Numbered from the stretch's first letter, positions 21,050 to 31,749 are shown. The stretch: 64,000 nucleotides of DNA from Acidimicrobiales bacterium (GCA_024638815.1 JAHEJM010000006.1:19753-83752), one strand, 5' to 3'. Notes: generated by a model not told the origin, from the letters alone. Program-made: numbers and translations.

Positions 21050-21733
21050 GTGGCCCGTCCGCCTGATTCCGCTCTGGGCAGCATCTGGCAGTTTCCTCCC
21101 CTCCACGACCTGCCGCCGGAGGAGGACTTCATCGCCGTCGGGGCCGATCTGGAGCCGGGCACGATTCTCGGGGCCTACACCCAGGGGTACTTCCCCATGC
21201 CCGTCGACCGCCGCCGGATCGGCTGGTTCAGTCCCGACCCGCGGGGCGTTCTGCGCCCCTCCTCGCTGCAGATGTCGCGGTCGCTGCGGCGCAGCATGCG
21301 CCGCTACTCGATCTCGGTCAACCAGGCGTTCGACCAGATACTGGCGGCCTGCTCCGACCCGGCTCGCCCCAACGGGTGGATTGATCGCCGCATCAAGCGG
21401 GCCTACACCCGTCTTCATCATCTGGGCTGGGCCCATTCGGTCGAGGTGTGGGACGACGACGGGTTGGCCGGCGGGCTCTACGGCATCGGTATCGCCGGGC
21501 TTTTCGCCGGTGAGTCCATGTTCCACCGCCGCACCGACGCCTCGAAGGTGGCGCTGGTTCATCTTGTCGAGCTGCTCGGGACCGGACCGGCCACCATCAT
21601 CGATGTGCAGTGGCTGACGCCGCACCTGGCCTCGCTGGGAGCGGAGGCGGTGTCGCGAAACGAGTACCGTCGCCTGCTGACGGCCGCCCTCGACCAGGGC
21701 TCCCCCATGGCTCCCGTGCCCGGTTCGTCGTGA
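21050..21733 (+). CDS. aat: Leucyl/phenylalanyl-tRNA--protein transferase
   Basis: FPPLHDLPPEEDFIAVGADLEPGTILGAYTQGYFPMP...GWFSPDPRGVL...GESMFHRRTDASKVALVHLV. Confidence 0.95.
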   Translation: MARPPDSALGSIWQFPPLHDLPPEEDFIAVGADLEPGTILGAYTQGYFPMPVDRRRIGWFSPDPRGVLRPSSLQMSRSLRRSMRRYSISVNQAFDQILAACSDPARPNGWIDRRIKRAYTRLHHLGWAHSVEVWDDDGLAGGLYGIGIAGLFAGESMFHRRTDASKVALVHLVELLGTGPATIIDVQWLTPHLASLGAEAVSRNEYRRLLTAALDQGSPMAPVPGSS

Positions 21734-21752
21734 TCGGACAGCGACGGCCAAA

Positions 21753-23753
21753 ATGAATCGGGTGAGCACGAATCCGAGCACCGATACAACCGGGCCCGCT
21801 CGATCAAGGCCATGGATGATGCGGACCTACTCCGGCCACTCCACGGCCAAGGCATCCAACGAGCTGTACCGGACCAACCTGGCCAAGGGCCAGACCGGGT
21901 TGTCGATCGCCTTCGATCTGCCGACCCAGACCGGCTACAACCCTGACCACCCACTGGCCAAGGGCGAGGTGGGCAAGGTCGGGGTACCCGTGGTCCACAA
22001 GAGTCATATGGCCGCCCTGCTCGACGGCATCCCCGTCGACCGGATGAACACCTCGATGACCATCAATGCCCCGGCGTCGTGGCTGCTGGCCCTGTATGTG
22101 GTCAATGCCCGAAGCCAGGGAGTGGAGCCGCACCAGCTCCGGGGCACCACCCAGAACGACATCATCAAGGAATACCTGAGTCGCGGCACCCACATCTTTC
22201 CGCCCGATGCGTCACGGCGGCTGGTGGTCGACATGTTCGCCTACTGCTCCCGCCACATCCCGAGCTGGAACCCCATGAACGTGTGCTCCTATCACCTCCA
22301 GGAGGCAGGAGCGACCCCGGTCCAGGAGATCGCATTTTCGCTTGCCAACGCCATTGACGTGCTCGATGCCATCCGCGACAGCGGACAAGTACCGGCCGAC
22401 GACTTCCCGAGGGTGGTGGCGTCGATGTCGTTCTTCGTCAACGCCGGTATCCGGTTCGTGGAGGAGACGTGCAAGATACGGGCCTTCACCACCATGTGGG
22501 ACCGCCTCACCGCCGAACGGTACGGCATCTCCGACCCCAAGGCCCGCCGGTTCCGCTATGGGGTCCAGGTCAACTCGCTCGGCCTGACCGAATCCCAGCC
22601 CGAGAACAACGTGCAGCGCATCGTGCTCGAGGCGCTGGGCGTGACCCTGTCGGCCGACGCCCGGGCCCGATCCATCCAGCTCCCGGCATGGAACGAGGCC
22701 CTGGGTCTGCCCCGGCCTTGGGATCAGCAGTGGTCGCTGCGAATCCAGCAGGTTCTGGCCTTCGAGACCGATCTGCTGGAGTACGGCGACATCTTCACCG
22801 GCTCGCATGTCATCGAGGCCAAGACCAACGAGCTCATGGAAGCGGCCCAGGCCGAGTTGGACGAGGTGATCGAGTTGGGTGGCGCGTTCGCCGCCATCGA
22901 CGAACTCAAGGTCCGCCTGGTCCGGTCCCACGCCGAGCGGGTGCGCCGGATCGAGGGCGGGCAACAAACCGTGGTCGGCGTCAACGAGTTCACCGACACC
23001 GCCCCCTCTCCCCTCTACGACCCCGATGCCGACCATTCCGACTCCATCCTCCGGGTCGATCCGGCGGTGGGCGATCAGATGATCGAGGATCTGGAGCGGT
23101 GGCGGGCCGAACGGGACGACGCCGAGGTGGAGGCGGCGCTGGAGGAGCTGGGCCGGGTCGCCGGTACCGGCGACAACATCATGGACGCCACCTTGACCCT
23201 GGCCGAGGTGGGCGGTACCACCGGCGAGTGGGCCGACTGCCTGCGGGCCGCCTTCGGTGAGTACCGAGCCCCCACCGGGGTCCACGGCGCGTCCGGATCA
23301 TCGACCGAATCCATCGCCCTGAGGACGGTGGCCGACCGCATCCGGGCGACCGCCACCCCGCCACCCCGCCTGCTACTGGCCAAGCCCGGCCTCGACGGCC
23401 ACTCCAACGGGGCGGAGCAGATTGCGGTGGCGGCCCGCAACGCCGGAATGGAGGTCATCTACGAGGGGATCCGGGTCACGCCGAGCCGGATCGCCGACAC
23501 CGCCCGGGACGAGGATCCCGACATCATCGGGCTCTCCATCCTGTCCGGCAGCCATCTGGAGTTGGTGCCGGAGACGGTGCGGCTACTGCGCCAGGCCGGG
23601 GTTGACGCGCCGGTTGTGGTCGGGGGCATCATCCCGGCCGCCGACCAGGGGGCGCTGCTCGATGCCGGGGTGGCCCGGATCTTCACCCCCAAGGACTTCC
23701 AGGTCTCCGACATCGTGCAGGCCCTGGTCGATCTGGCCCTCGAACACCGGTAA
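21753..23753 (+). CDS. Ethylmalonyl-CoA mutase-type (MeaA/Ecm-like) B12-dependent acyl-CoA mutase
   Basis: MRTYSGHSTAKASNELYRTNLAKGQTGLSIAFDLPTQTGYNPDHPLAKGEVGKVGVPV; B12-binding domain AKPGLDGHSNGAEQIAVAARNAGMEVIYEGIRVTP. Confidence 0.9.
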   Translation: MNRVSTNPSTDTTGPARSRPWMMRTYSGHSTAKASNELYRTNLAKGQTGLSIAFDLPTQTGYNPDHPLAKGEVGKVGVPVVHKSHMAALLDGIPVDRMNTSMTINAPASWLLALYVVNARSQGVEPHQLRGTTQNDIIKEYLSRGTHIFPPDASRRLVVDMFAYCSRHIPSWNPMNVCSYHLQEAGATPVQEIAFSLANAIDVLDAIRDSGQVPADDFPRVVASMSFFVNAGIRFVEETCKIRAFTTMWDRLTAERYGISDPKARRFRYGVQVNSLGLTESQPENNVQRIVLEALGVTLSADARARSIQLPAWNEALGLPRPWDQQWSLRIQQVLAFETDLLEYGDIFTGSHVIEAKTNELMEAAQAELDEVIELGGAFAAIDELKVRLVRSHAERVRRIEGGQQTVVGVNEFTDTAPSPLYDPDADHSDSILRVDPAVGDQMIEDLERWRAERDDAEVEAALEELGRVAGTGDNIMDATLTLAEVGGTTGEWADCLRAAFGEYRAPTGVHGASGSSTESIALRTVADRIRATATPPPRLLLAKPGLDGHSNGAEQIAVAARNAGMEVIYEGIRVTPSRIADTARDEDPDIIGLSILSGSHLELVPETVRLLRQAGVDAPVVVGGIIPAADQGALLDAGVARIFTPKDFQVSDIVQALVDLALEHR

Positions 23754-23960
23754 ACGGACACCCCAACCGGCGGCCGCATCCACTAGACTCCCGGCTACCC
23801 GCCTCGGCCTCGTCGTGCCCCGCACGGTGGCCGAGCCGGGACCGTCGCAACCAGCGCTTGACTCCGCCGGTACCGTGCCGATGGATATGGCGACCCTGCC
23901 GGGACTCCGAACTATGGCCAACAACAGCATCACCATCCACTCATCGTCGAGGTTGCCGCG

Positions 23961-24773
23961 ATGACGCCTCGGTTCGCTCAGTCACCGGCGCTGCCCGGCA
24001 TGGTCACCGGTGTGCTCGGCCTGCTGGCCGGCATGGTCGCACTGGCGCTGGAGAGCCCGGCCCTGGCCGCTGTGGCCGGCGTGCTGGCCCTGGCGGCCGG
24101 CGTGGCCGGACTCCGGCTGGCCCAGCAGCTCGAGGAGCAGGCGGCGGTACAGACCTTGGTCGAGGACGAGCTGCGCAATGTGCGGGCCGAAGCCCGACAG
24201 ACCGAGGCCCGGCTCCGAGACGAGATCGAGGCCGAGGACACCACCACCGGCGATGACAACGACCCCCTGGTCGACGGCTACACCGGGTTGTTCAGCGAGA
24301 ACTTCTTCCATGTCGCCCTCGACTCCCGGGTGGCGGCCGCACGCCGGCATCTCCGACCGGTGGCCGTGGTCATCATCCAGGTGGTCGAAGGGCTGCCGGC
24401 CGGCCGGCCGCTGCCGGCCGATCCGATCTACGTCGCCGATGCCATCAAGGCCACGCTGCGGGAGGCCGACACCGCCTGCCGGCTTCACAATGGCCATTTC
24501 GCCCTGCTCCTGGAGGACACACCGGAGAACGGCGCCATCTGGACGGTGGAACGCATCCGGCGCCACCTGGCCGGCGGCTCGGCACACCGAACCGACGATC
24601 AGGACCCGGATCGCATCGGCGAACGGACCATCACGCTGTGGGCCGGGGTGGCCTGCTATCCGGCGCACGCCTTCGGGGCCGAGGAGGTTCTGCAGGCGGC
24701 CCACCATGCCCTGACCGCGGCCACCGAGTGGCGCCAGGACCGGATCGAGGTGGCCGTCCCGGCCGCCGATTAG
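23961..24773 (+). CDS. Membrane-anchored GGDEF-fold protein lacking the GGDEF motif
   Basis: Two N-terminal TMs, GGDEF-like fold (DGYTGLFSENFFHVALDSRVAAARRHLRPVAVVIIQV) with CRLHNGHFALLL at the signature. Confidence 0.7.
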   Translation: MTPRFAQSPALPGMVTGVLGLLAGMVALALESPALAAVAGVLALAAGVAGLRLAQQLEEQAAVQTLVEDELRNVRAEARQTEARLRDEIEAEDTTTGDDNDPLVDGYTGLFSENFFHVALDSRVAAARRHLRPVAVVIIQVVEGLPAGRPLPADPIYVADAIKATLREADTACRLHNGHFALLLEDTPENGAIWTVERIRRHLAGGSAHRTDDQDPDRIGERTITLWAGVACYPAHAFGAEEVLQAAHHALTAATEWRQDRIEVAVPAAD

Positions 24774-24789
24774 GAACCACCAGAAACCC

Positions 24790-26088
24790 GTGTCGCCGGC
24801 TGTAATTGCCCACGGGCTCGGGGCCCGAGGCGATCTACCACTCCCCCGTGATCTGTTCGTGTGGGGCATCAGTCTGGCCCTGCTCATTTCCTTTCTGGCC
24901 ATGGCCGTGTTGTGGAAACAGCCGTTGCTGGATCGCTCGGCCGACGGTCGCCGGCTCATTCCGGTCCCGGTCGGCGCGGGGCTGGGCCTGATCGGCCGGG
25001 CCCTGGCTCTGGTCCTGTATGCCGTCTGTCTCTGGGCCGGCTGGAACGGGGCGAACCAGATCAACAACAACATCCTGCCGGTCACCCTCTACGTCACGGT
25101 ATGGGTCGGTGGACACCTGATCGGCGGGCTGCTGGGCGATGTGTGGGGGGCCATCAACCCTGTCGACACGGTTGCCCGGGGGGCGGAGGCCGTGGTCCGA
25201 CCGCTGGGATTGACCGAGGACGAACAGGGCTGGGGCCAGTGGCCGGCGGTGGTGGGCATGATCGTGTTCCTGTTCTACGAACTCTCCCATCCCACCGGGG
25301 CCGCACCCCGAACCCTTGGTCTGCTGCTGACCGTACATCTCATCTTGATCATGGTCGCCGCCATGATGTGGGGCGCGGCCTGGGTTCGGCGCAACGATCC
25401 GTTCACCGCACTGTTCGCCCTGATCGGAGCCATGGCCCCGATCTACGGAGCCGACGGCGAGGTTCGGGGTCGTCCGCCGCTGACCGGCCTGGCCCGGGTA
25501 CCGGTGATGGGTGGAACCGGCGCGTTGCTGCTCACCGCCATCGGTGGCACCTCCTTCGACGGATTCAGCGAGAGCACCACCGGCCGCGACCTCTTCGACT
25601 CGTACCTCGGCTGGGAGCTGGCCTGGTTCGAGCTGGCCGGCCTACTGATCTCGATCCTGGCCGTGACCACCCTGTTCGTCCTCGGGGTGTGGTGGACGGT
25701 GCGAGTGACGGGCATGGCCTTCAGGGCCGCCTGGCGGGCCTTCACGCCATCGTTGATTCCGATCGTGTTCGGCTACGCCGTGGCCCACTACTTCCAGCTG
25801 TTCGCCGACAACATCCAAGCCTTCGTGTTCCGGCTGTCCGATCCTTTCGGCCGGGGCTGGGACCTGTTCGGCGGGGCGGACGGACTGATCTGGCAGATCG
25901 ACCCCGATGTGGTGGCCTGGATTCAGGTGGCGGCCATGCTGGCGGGCCATGTCGGGGCAGTGGCGGTGGCCCACGACCGGGCGGTCGAGCTGTTCCCGCC
26001 GGCGGTCTCCTTGCGTAGCCAGTTCGGCATGCTGGCGGTGATGGTGGCCTACAGCTCACTGGGGCTGTGGCTGCTGCTCACGGCCTGA
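24790..26088 (+). CDS. Polytopic membrane protein (resembles proteins annotated fenitrothion hydrolase)
   Basis: 432 aa, about 10 hydrophobic segments, conserved-looking GGHLIGGLLGDVWGAINPVDT. Confidence 0.65.
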   Translation: MSPAVIAHGLGARGDLPLPRDLFVWGISLALLISFLAMAVLWKQPLLDRSADGRRLIPVPVGAGLGLIGRALALVLYAVCLWAGWNGANQINNNILPVTLYVTVWVGGHLIGGLLGDVWGAINPVDTVARGAEAVVRPLGLTEDEQGWGQWPAVVGMIVFLFYELSHPTGAAPRTLGLLLTVHLILIMVAAMMWGAAWVRRNDPFTALFALIGAMAPIYGADGEVRGRPPLTGLARVPVMGGTGALLLTAIGGTSFDGFSESTTGRDLFDSYLGWELAWFELAGLLISILAVTTLFVLGVWWTVRVTGMAFRAAWRAFTPSLIPIVFGYAVAHYFQLFADNIQAFVFRLSDPFGRGWDLFGGADGLIWQIDPDVVAWIQVAAMLAGHVGAVAVAHDRAVELFPPAVSLRSQFGMLAVMVAYSSLGLWLLLTA

Positions 26089-26170
26089 CCCCGCGGCCCG
26101 ATGTCGGCGGCACCGAGCCGACCGGTGCGGCGATGTTTGGGCCGGGGTCCGAATCGGCGACAATGGGAAG

Positions 26171-26992
26171 GTGCTTGTCGTACTGTCCCCCGCCAAATCG
26201 CTCGACTACGAGTCGACCCCGGCCACCCGCAAGTTCACCGAGCCCCGGCTGCTCGACCAGGCCGAGGAACTGGTGTCGGTCATGGCCGACAAGTCGCCGA
26301 GATCGCTGGGCAAGCTCATGGGTATCTCCGAGTCGCTGGCCGAGCTCAACTTCGAACGGTTCCAGAACTGGGAGCGTTCGTCGCTCTCGACGATGGGCGA
26401 CGATTTTGATGCGGACGAGGTCCGACCGGCGGTGCTGGCCTTCGACGGCGACGTCTACGTGGGCATGGAGACGGAGCGGTTCAACCAGCGCGACTTCAGC
26501 CACGCCCAGAAGGTGATCCGGATCCTGTCCGGGCTGTACGGCGTGTTGCGACCGCTCGACCTGATGCTCCCCTATCGGCTGGAGATGGGCACCAAGCTCA
26601 AGACCGGGCGAGGCCGATCGTTGTACGAGTTCTGGGGTGACACCATTACCGATCTTCTGAACCAGGACCTGGCCGCCAGCCCGGGCCAGGGTGTGCTCGT
26701 CAACCTGGCCTCCAACGAGTACTTCAAGTCGGTCCACACCGAGAAGCTGGACGCACCGGTGGTCGCTCCCGTGTTCCTCGACGCCAAGGCTGACGGTGAC
26801 TATCGGGTTGTCAGCTTCTTCGCCAAAAAGGCCCGGGGGTCCATGGCGTCGTGGATTGTGCGGGAGCGGGTCTCGTCGGCTGATGACCTCTCGCAGTTCG
26901 ACGGCATGGGCTACCGGTTCAACGCCGACCGCTCGTCGCCGCCGTCCCCCACCTTCATCCGCCGCAACGACATCCGCCGCAACGAAACCTGA
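26171..26992 (+). CDS. yaaA: Peroxide stress protein YaaA (DUF328/UPF0246)
   Basis: MLVVLSPAKSLDYES...FDGDVYVGMETERF...ILSGLYGVLRPLDLMLPYRLEMGTKL. Confidence 0.93.
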   Translation: MLVVLSPAKSLDYESTPATRKFTEPRLLDQAEELVSVMADKSPRSLGKLMGISESLAELNFERFQNWERSSLSTMGDDFDADEVRPAVLAFDGDVYVGMETERFNQRDFSHAQKVIRILSGLYGVLRPLDLMLPYRLEMGTKLKTGRGRSLYEFWGDTITDLLNQDLAASPGQGVLVNLASNEYFKSVHTEKLDAPVVAPVFLDAKADGDYRVVSFFAKKARGSMASWIVRERVSSADDLSQFDGMGYRFNADRSSPPSPTFIRRNDIRRNET

Positions 26993-27023
26993 GTTGGCTC
27001 ATCGACTCGTGCACGATCCCGGG

Positions 27024-27542
27024 ATGAACCTGCTGCTAGGCGGGGTTCGAAGTGGCAAGAGCGATCTGGCCGTTCGTCTGGCTCGGCGATGGCACGGCTC
27101 GGTGACCTTCGTGGCCACGGCCCGTGCCTTCGACGACGACATGGCTCATCGCATCGCCCGCCATCAGGCCGACCGACCAAGCGAATGGACACTGCTGGAG
27201 CGGCCCGAGCTGTCGGCCTCCGACATCGAGGCCTGCCCGGTGGACCATCTCATCGTGGTCGACTGCATCACCCTGCTGGTCTCGAACCTCATGCTGGTCG
27301 ACCGGGACGAGTGGGACATCGCCGACCACATCACCGAGCTGGCGACGGTTCTGGCCCCACGGGCCGCGGTGGTCGTCAGCAACGAGGTGGGCATGGGTGT
27401 GCATCCCCCCACCGACCTCGGTCGACGCTATCGCGACATCCTGGGCCGGGCCAATACCATCCTGGCCGCCAACGCCGCTCACACCCATCTGGTCATGGCC
27501 GGCAAGACCTTCCCTCTCACCGACCCACCGATGCCGTGGTGA
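27024..27542 (+). CDS. cobU: Adenosylcobinamide kinase/guanylyltransferase
   Basis: MNLLLGGVRSGKSDLAVRLA P-loop; VSNEVGMGVHPPTDLGRRYRDILGRAN. Confidence 0.93.
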   Translation: MNLLLGGVRSGKSDLAVRLARRWHGSVTFVATARAFDDDMAHRIARHQADRPSEWTLLERPELSASDIEACPVDHLIVVDCITLLVSNLMLVDRDEWDIADHITELATVLAPRAAVVVSNEVGMGVHPPTDLGRRYRDILGRANTILAANAAHTHLVMAGKTFPLTDPPMPW

Positions 27543-28615
27543 TGGGGCGGGTGGCGGAACTGGAACACCGGGTCCTGGCCGAACTGGCCGCCGCCCCCGG
27601 ACCCGACCACGATTCCCGGCATCTGGTGCAGGCCAGGGTCGACGACATCCTGCGTCCGACCGGGGCCCTGGCCCGGTTGGACGAGCTGGCGGTGTGGCTG
27701 GCCGGCTGGCTGGGGGCCCGACCTGCCGTCGACCACCCGGCCGCCGTGATTTTCGCCGCCGATCACGGGGTAGCCGAACTCAGTGCCTTCCCGGCCGACG
27801 TGACGGCGGCCATGGTCACGGCCTTTCGATCGGGTAGGGCGTCGATCTCGGCCATGGCCTCGGTGGCCGGAGCGACGGTCGAGGTGGTGGACCTCGGGGT
27901 CGGTCGACCGACCGACGACATCCGCCGTACCGCGGCCATGTCCGAGTGGCGCTTCGTCGAAGCATTCGAAGCCGGCCGCCAGGCTGTGGCCCGCCCGTTC
28001 GAATCCGATCCGGCATCGGACGACGCCACAAGGCAGGACCTGCCTGATCTTCTGATCCTGGGTGAGATGGGCATCGGGAACACCGCGTCGGCCGCCGCCG
28101 TGGTCGGAGCGTTGACCGGCGCCGAGGCGTCCGAGGTGGTCGGCGCCGGCACCGGGGTCGACGGCGATCGGTTGGCGGCCAAGGTGGCGGGTGTGGAGGC
28201 CGCGCTGGCCCGGTTGGCCGACGAAGCGAGCGGCCGGGGGACGCCGTCACCGTTCGAGGTGATGCGTCAGGTCGGGGGGACCGAGCTGGTTGCCATGATG
28301 GGAGCCATGGTCGAGGCCAGAGTACGGTCCATACCGATTCTGCTCGATGGCTACGTGGTCGGGGCATCGGCCCTGGCCCTTCACGTCCTGGGGGCGTCGG
28401 CGGGGACGGCCGCCGCCGCCGAGCATTTGTGGGCCGGGCATTGTTCGGCCGAACCCGGCCACCGTCTGGTGCTGACGGAACTGGGGCTGCGACCGCTGCT
28501 CGATCTCGACTTCCGCCTGGGCGAGGCCTCCGGAGCCATGGCCGCCCTACCCCTGGTTCGAATGGCCTGCCGCCTGGTCACCGATGTGCCAACCTTTGCC
28601 GAGTGGTTCGAGTGA
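27542..28615 (+). CDS. cobT: Nicotinate-nucleotide--dimethylbenzimidazole phosphoribosyltransferase
   Basis: FAADHGVAELSAFPADVTAAMV; LGEMGIGNTASAAAVVGALTG; LDGYVVGASALALHVLG; follows cobU. Confidence 0.94.
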   Translation: MGRVAELEHRVLAELAAAPGPDHDSRHLVQARVDDILRPTGALARLDELAVWLAGWLGARPAVDHPAAVIFAADHGVAELSAFPADVTAAMVTAFRSGRASISAMASVAGATVEVVDLGVGRPTDDIRRTAAMSEWRFVEAFEAGRQAVARPFESDPASDDATRQDLPDLLILGEMGIGNTASAAAVVGALTGAEASEVVGAGTGVDGDRLAAKVAGVEAALARLADEASGRGTPSPFEVMRQVGGTELVAMMGAMVEARVRSIPILLDGYVVGASALALHVLGASAGTAAAAEHLWAGHCSAEPGHRLVLTELGLRPLLDLDFRLGEASGAMAALPLVRMACRLVTDVPTFAEWFE

Positions 28616-28708
28616 CGGGAGTCGGGCGTGAGCGCGGGTCAGTGAGGACGGTTCGAGTGGCGGAGTGTCCCGTGACGGGGTGGATCCGATGACCGGGGGG
28701 CCGATCTC

Positions 28709-29497
28709 GTGACCCGACTGGCCGGGGCCCGAACTGCGGTGGGCTTCCTCACCCGGGTGCCGGTGGGAGCGGCAACCGGATCACCGGCGGCCGCCGTGGG
28801 ATGGTTTCCGGCGGTGGGCGCCGGAATCGGACTGACCCAGGGTTTGCTGCTGGTCGGGGCCGGGGATGTGACCACACCACTGTTGGCGGCGGCGCTGGCG
28901 GTGGCCGCTTCGACCCTCATCACCGGGGCCTTCCATCTCGACGGGATCGCCGACGTGGCCGACGCCTTCGGCGGAGGTTGGACGCGGGAGCAGCGGCTGG
29001 AGATCCTCAAGGACTCCCGACTCGGCACCTACGGAACGGCCACCGTGGCGCTGGTGCTGCTGATCGAGACCGCAGCCCTGTCGGCCATCGTCGACAACTC
29101 ACTGCCGCCATGGTGGTGGCCGGTGACGGCCACCGTGGCCGCTCACACCTGGTCCCGAGCCGTGTCCGTGGCCACAATGCGGATGGCACCGCTCGCCGGT
29201 GACGGCCTGGGCGCCGGCTATGGCGCCGGGCTGTCATGGCCGGTGGTCGTGGCGGCGGTGGTCACCGGTGTGGTCGCCCTGATCCCACCGGCGGTTGTCA
29301 TCGACTCGGGAGCCGACGTGACCCGGTCCGAGATCGTCGTCGTGGTGCTGGCCACGGCGCTGGCCTCGTCGGCCGCCGCCGCAGCGGTGATCCGCCTGGC
29401 CGTGATCAAGATCGGGGGCGTGACCGGCGACGTCCTGGGAACGGTGCAACAGGTGGCAGCCCTGACCATGCTGTGTGGATTGGCCACGGTGGCCTGA
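28709..29497 (+). CDS. cobS: Adenosylcobinamide-GDP ribazoletransferase (cobalamin synthase)
   Basis: GFLTRVPVG; GAFHLDGIADVADAFGGGWTREQRLEILKDSRLGTYGTA. Confidence 0.95.
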   Translation: MTRLAGARTAVGFLTRVPVGAATGSPAAAVGWFPAVGAGIGLTQGLLLVGAGDVTTPLLAAALAVAASTLITGAFHLDGIADVADAFGGGWTREQRLEILKDSRLGTYGTATVALVLLIETAALSAIVDNSLPPWWWPVTATVAAHTWSRAVSVATMRMAPLAGDGLGAGYGAGLSWPVVVAAVVTGVVALIPPAVVIDSGADVTRSEIVVVVLATALASSAAAAAVIRLAVIKIGGVTGDVLGTVQQVAALTMLCGLATVA

Positions 29498-29587
29498 GGG
29501 CGGCATCGACGGGGTCGCAGTTGGAACCCGATTCGGCTCGAGTCTTCTCGGGAGACGGGCCACGACCTTACTACACTGGGGTTTGAG

Positions 29588-30508
29588 ATGGACTTCTCCG
29601 ACATCGCAACATCGGAATGGGTGAGCGCCGGAGCCACGCTGCTGATCGGTGTCGCCGTCAGCTTCGTCATCACCCGGAGCATCCACACCGCAGCCAAGCC
29701 TCTGCGCATGCAGGAGGACTTGGCCAAGGTGATCTCCCGCATCGCCCGGGCCCTGATCCTGGTTCTCGCCTTGGTGCTGGCCCTCGAACAGCTCAACGTC
29801 AAGGTCGGTCCGCTCATCGGTGCCCTCGGTATCGGCGGTGTGCTGGTGGCACTGTCGCTGCAACCGGTGTTGGGCAACCTCGTCGGGTCCATCATGCTCC
29901 AGGCCCGGCGACCGATTCGCAAGGGCGACCAGATCCACAGCAACGGCCAGTCCGGGACCGTGATCGACATCAACGGGCGGGCCGTGGTGCTCAAGACCTT
30001 CGACGGCGAGATCGTGCATCTGCCCAATCTGAAGGTATTGGAGGAGGCGCTGGTCAACCAGACCAGCGATGAGCATCGGCGGACCCTCATCCCGTTCCAA
30101 GTCTCCTACGACACCGATCTGCGGGCGACGCAGCGGATCCTGGTCAAGAAGCTGCGAGACCTCGACGCCCTGGCCGGAGCCCCCCAAGCCGATGTGCTGG
30201 TCACCGGGTTCGGCGAGTCCGGCATTGATATGGTGGCCCGTATCTGGCACTTCAGCGAGGAACTGACCAGCCGGTGGGCCATCAGCGAGTCGGCCATTAC
30301 CATCCGTGAGACCCTGGCCGAGGCCGGCATCACCATCCCGTTCCCTCAGCGGGTGCTTCACCTGGGTCAGGGTTTGGATCACGCTACGGCGGAAGTCGTC
30401 ACCGGATCGCAGAAGTCTCAGGGTCCGGCCGGTCTCGACGTGAACGCCAACGGCTCGCCGACGGCATCCGAGTCGCCCACCCCAGCCGGGGAGCAAACTT
30501 CGTCGTAG
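29588..30508 (+). CDS. MscS family mechanosensitive ion channel
   Basis: GPLIGALGIGGVLVALSLQPVLGNLVGSIMLQARRPIRKGDQI, MscS pore/beta-domain signature. Confidence 0.9.
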   Translation: MDFSDIATSEWVSAGATLLIGVAVSFVITRSIHTAAKPLRMQEDLAKVISRIARALILVLALVLALEQLNVKVGPLIGALGIGGVLVALSLQPVLGNLVGSIMLQARRPIRKGDQIHSNGQSGTVIDINGRAVVLKTFDGEIVHLPNLKVLEEALVNQTSDEHRRTLIPFQVSYDTDLRATQRILVKKLRDLDALAGAPQADVLVTGFGESGIDMVARIWHFSEELTSRWAISESAITIRETLAEAGITIPFPQRVLHLGQGLDHATAEVVTGSQKSQGPAGLDVNANGSPTASESPTPAGEQTSS

Positions 30509-30537
30509 TCCGACGCAAACGGGGCCCCCGGCCGACC

Positions 30538-31749
30538 TCAGGCCAGGTAGGACAGGGCAAGGGCGGCGTGGGCGGCGATGCCCACGGCCATGGCGTCCTC
30601 ATCGATTCGCATGAGATTGGAATGGCAGGCGTGGGCCTGATTCGGCTCCACGCCATCGGGGCACACGCCGAGGAAGGCCATCAGCCCCGGCACCCGCTCC
30701 AGCACATAGCTCCAGTCCTCGGAGCCCATGATCGGCGCCGGCATGAGGCTCACCCGGTCGGCTCCGAGCACATCGGTCAGGACCCCGACCGAGAAGTCGG
30801 TGAACCCGGCGTCGTTCACCGTCACCGGGTAGCCGTAGTCGAGTTCCACGTCGACCCGGCAGCCATGAGCGCCGGCAATGCCCTGCACCACCTGTTCGAT
30901 CGAGCCCAACACCTGCTCCCTGGTCTCGGCATCGACCGTGCGCACGGTGCCGGTCAGCTCGGCCGACTCGGGGATGACGTTGGTGGTGGTGCCGGCGATG
31001 ATCCGGCCCACGGTCAGGACCGCCGGTTTGAACACGTTGACGGTGCGGGTGATATGGGTCTGGAGGGCGGTGACCATCTCACACGCCACCGGAATGGGAT
31101 CGACCGCCATATAGGGGGCCGAGGCATGACCGCCCCTACCGCGCACGGTGATCGTGAACTCGTCGGACGAGGCCAGCATGGGGCCGGGGCGGGTCTGGAT
31201 CGACCCCGACTGCAGGTTGGGGAACACATGGAGGGCGAAGGCGGCATCCACCTTCGGGTTCTCGAGCAGACCTTCCTCGATGCAGTAGCGGGCTCCGTGG
31301 TGGCCCTCCTCCCCGGGCTGGAACAGGAACTTGACCGAGCCCCGAAGTTCGCGGCGGCGGGCGTGGAGCAATCGGGCGGCGCCGGCCAACATGGCCACAT
31401 GGGCGTCGTGCCCGCAGGCATGCATGACCCCGGTATGGCTGCTGGCGAACTTCTCACCGGTGTCCTCCGGCATGGGCAGGGCGTCCATGTCACCCCGCAG
31501 CACCAGGGTCGGCCCGGCGCCGTCGCCGATCAAGGTGGCCACCACCGACGACACGGCGTCGCCGGTCCGGATCTCGAGGTCGAGGCCGCTGAGGGCGTCC
31601 AGGATCTTGGCCTGGGTCATGGGTAGGTGGTTGCCCAACTCTGGCTCGGCGTGGATGCGGCGACGGAGGCGGATCGTGTCAGCCAGCAGATCGCGGGCGT
31701 CGGCCATGAGCCGGTTGCCGTCGAGAGCGATGCGAGTGGTCATGGCCAC
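30538..31749 (-). CDS. M20 family amidohydrolase
   Basis: RRRIHAEPELGNHL; GDMDALPMPEDTGEKFASSHTGVMHACGHDAHVAMLAGAARLL; FQPGEEGHHGARYCIEEG. Confidence 0.93.
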   Translation of the reverse strand: MAMTTRIALDGNRLMADARDLLADTIRLRRRIHAEPELGNHLPMTQAKILDALSGLDLEIRTGDAVSSVVATLIGDGAGPTLVLRGDMDALPMPEDTGEKFASSHTGVMHACGHDAHVAMLAGAARLLHARRRELRGSVKFLFQPGEEGHHGARYCIEEGLLENPKVDAAFALHVFPNLQSGSIQTRPGPMLASSDEFTITVRGRGGHASAPYMAVDPIPVACEMVTALQTHITRTVNVFKPAVLTVGRIIAGTTTNVIPESAELTGTVRTVDAETREQVLGSIEQVVQGIAGAHGCRVDVELDYGYPVTVNDAGFTDFSVGVLTDVLGADRVSLMPAPIMGSEDWSYVLERVPGLMAFLGVCPDGVEPNQAHACHSNLMRIDEDAMAVGIAAHAALALSYLA

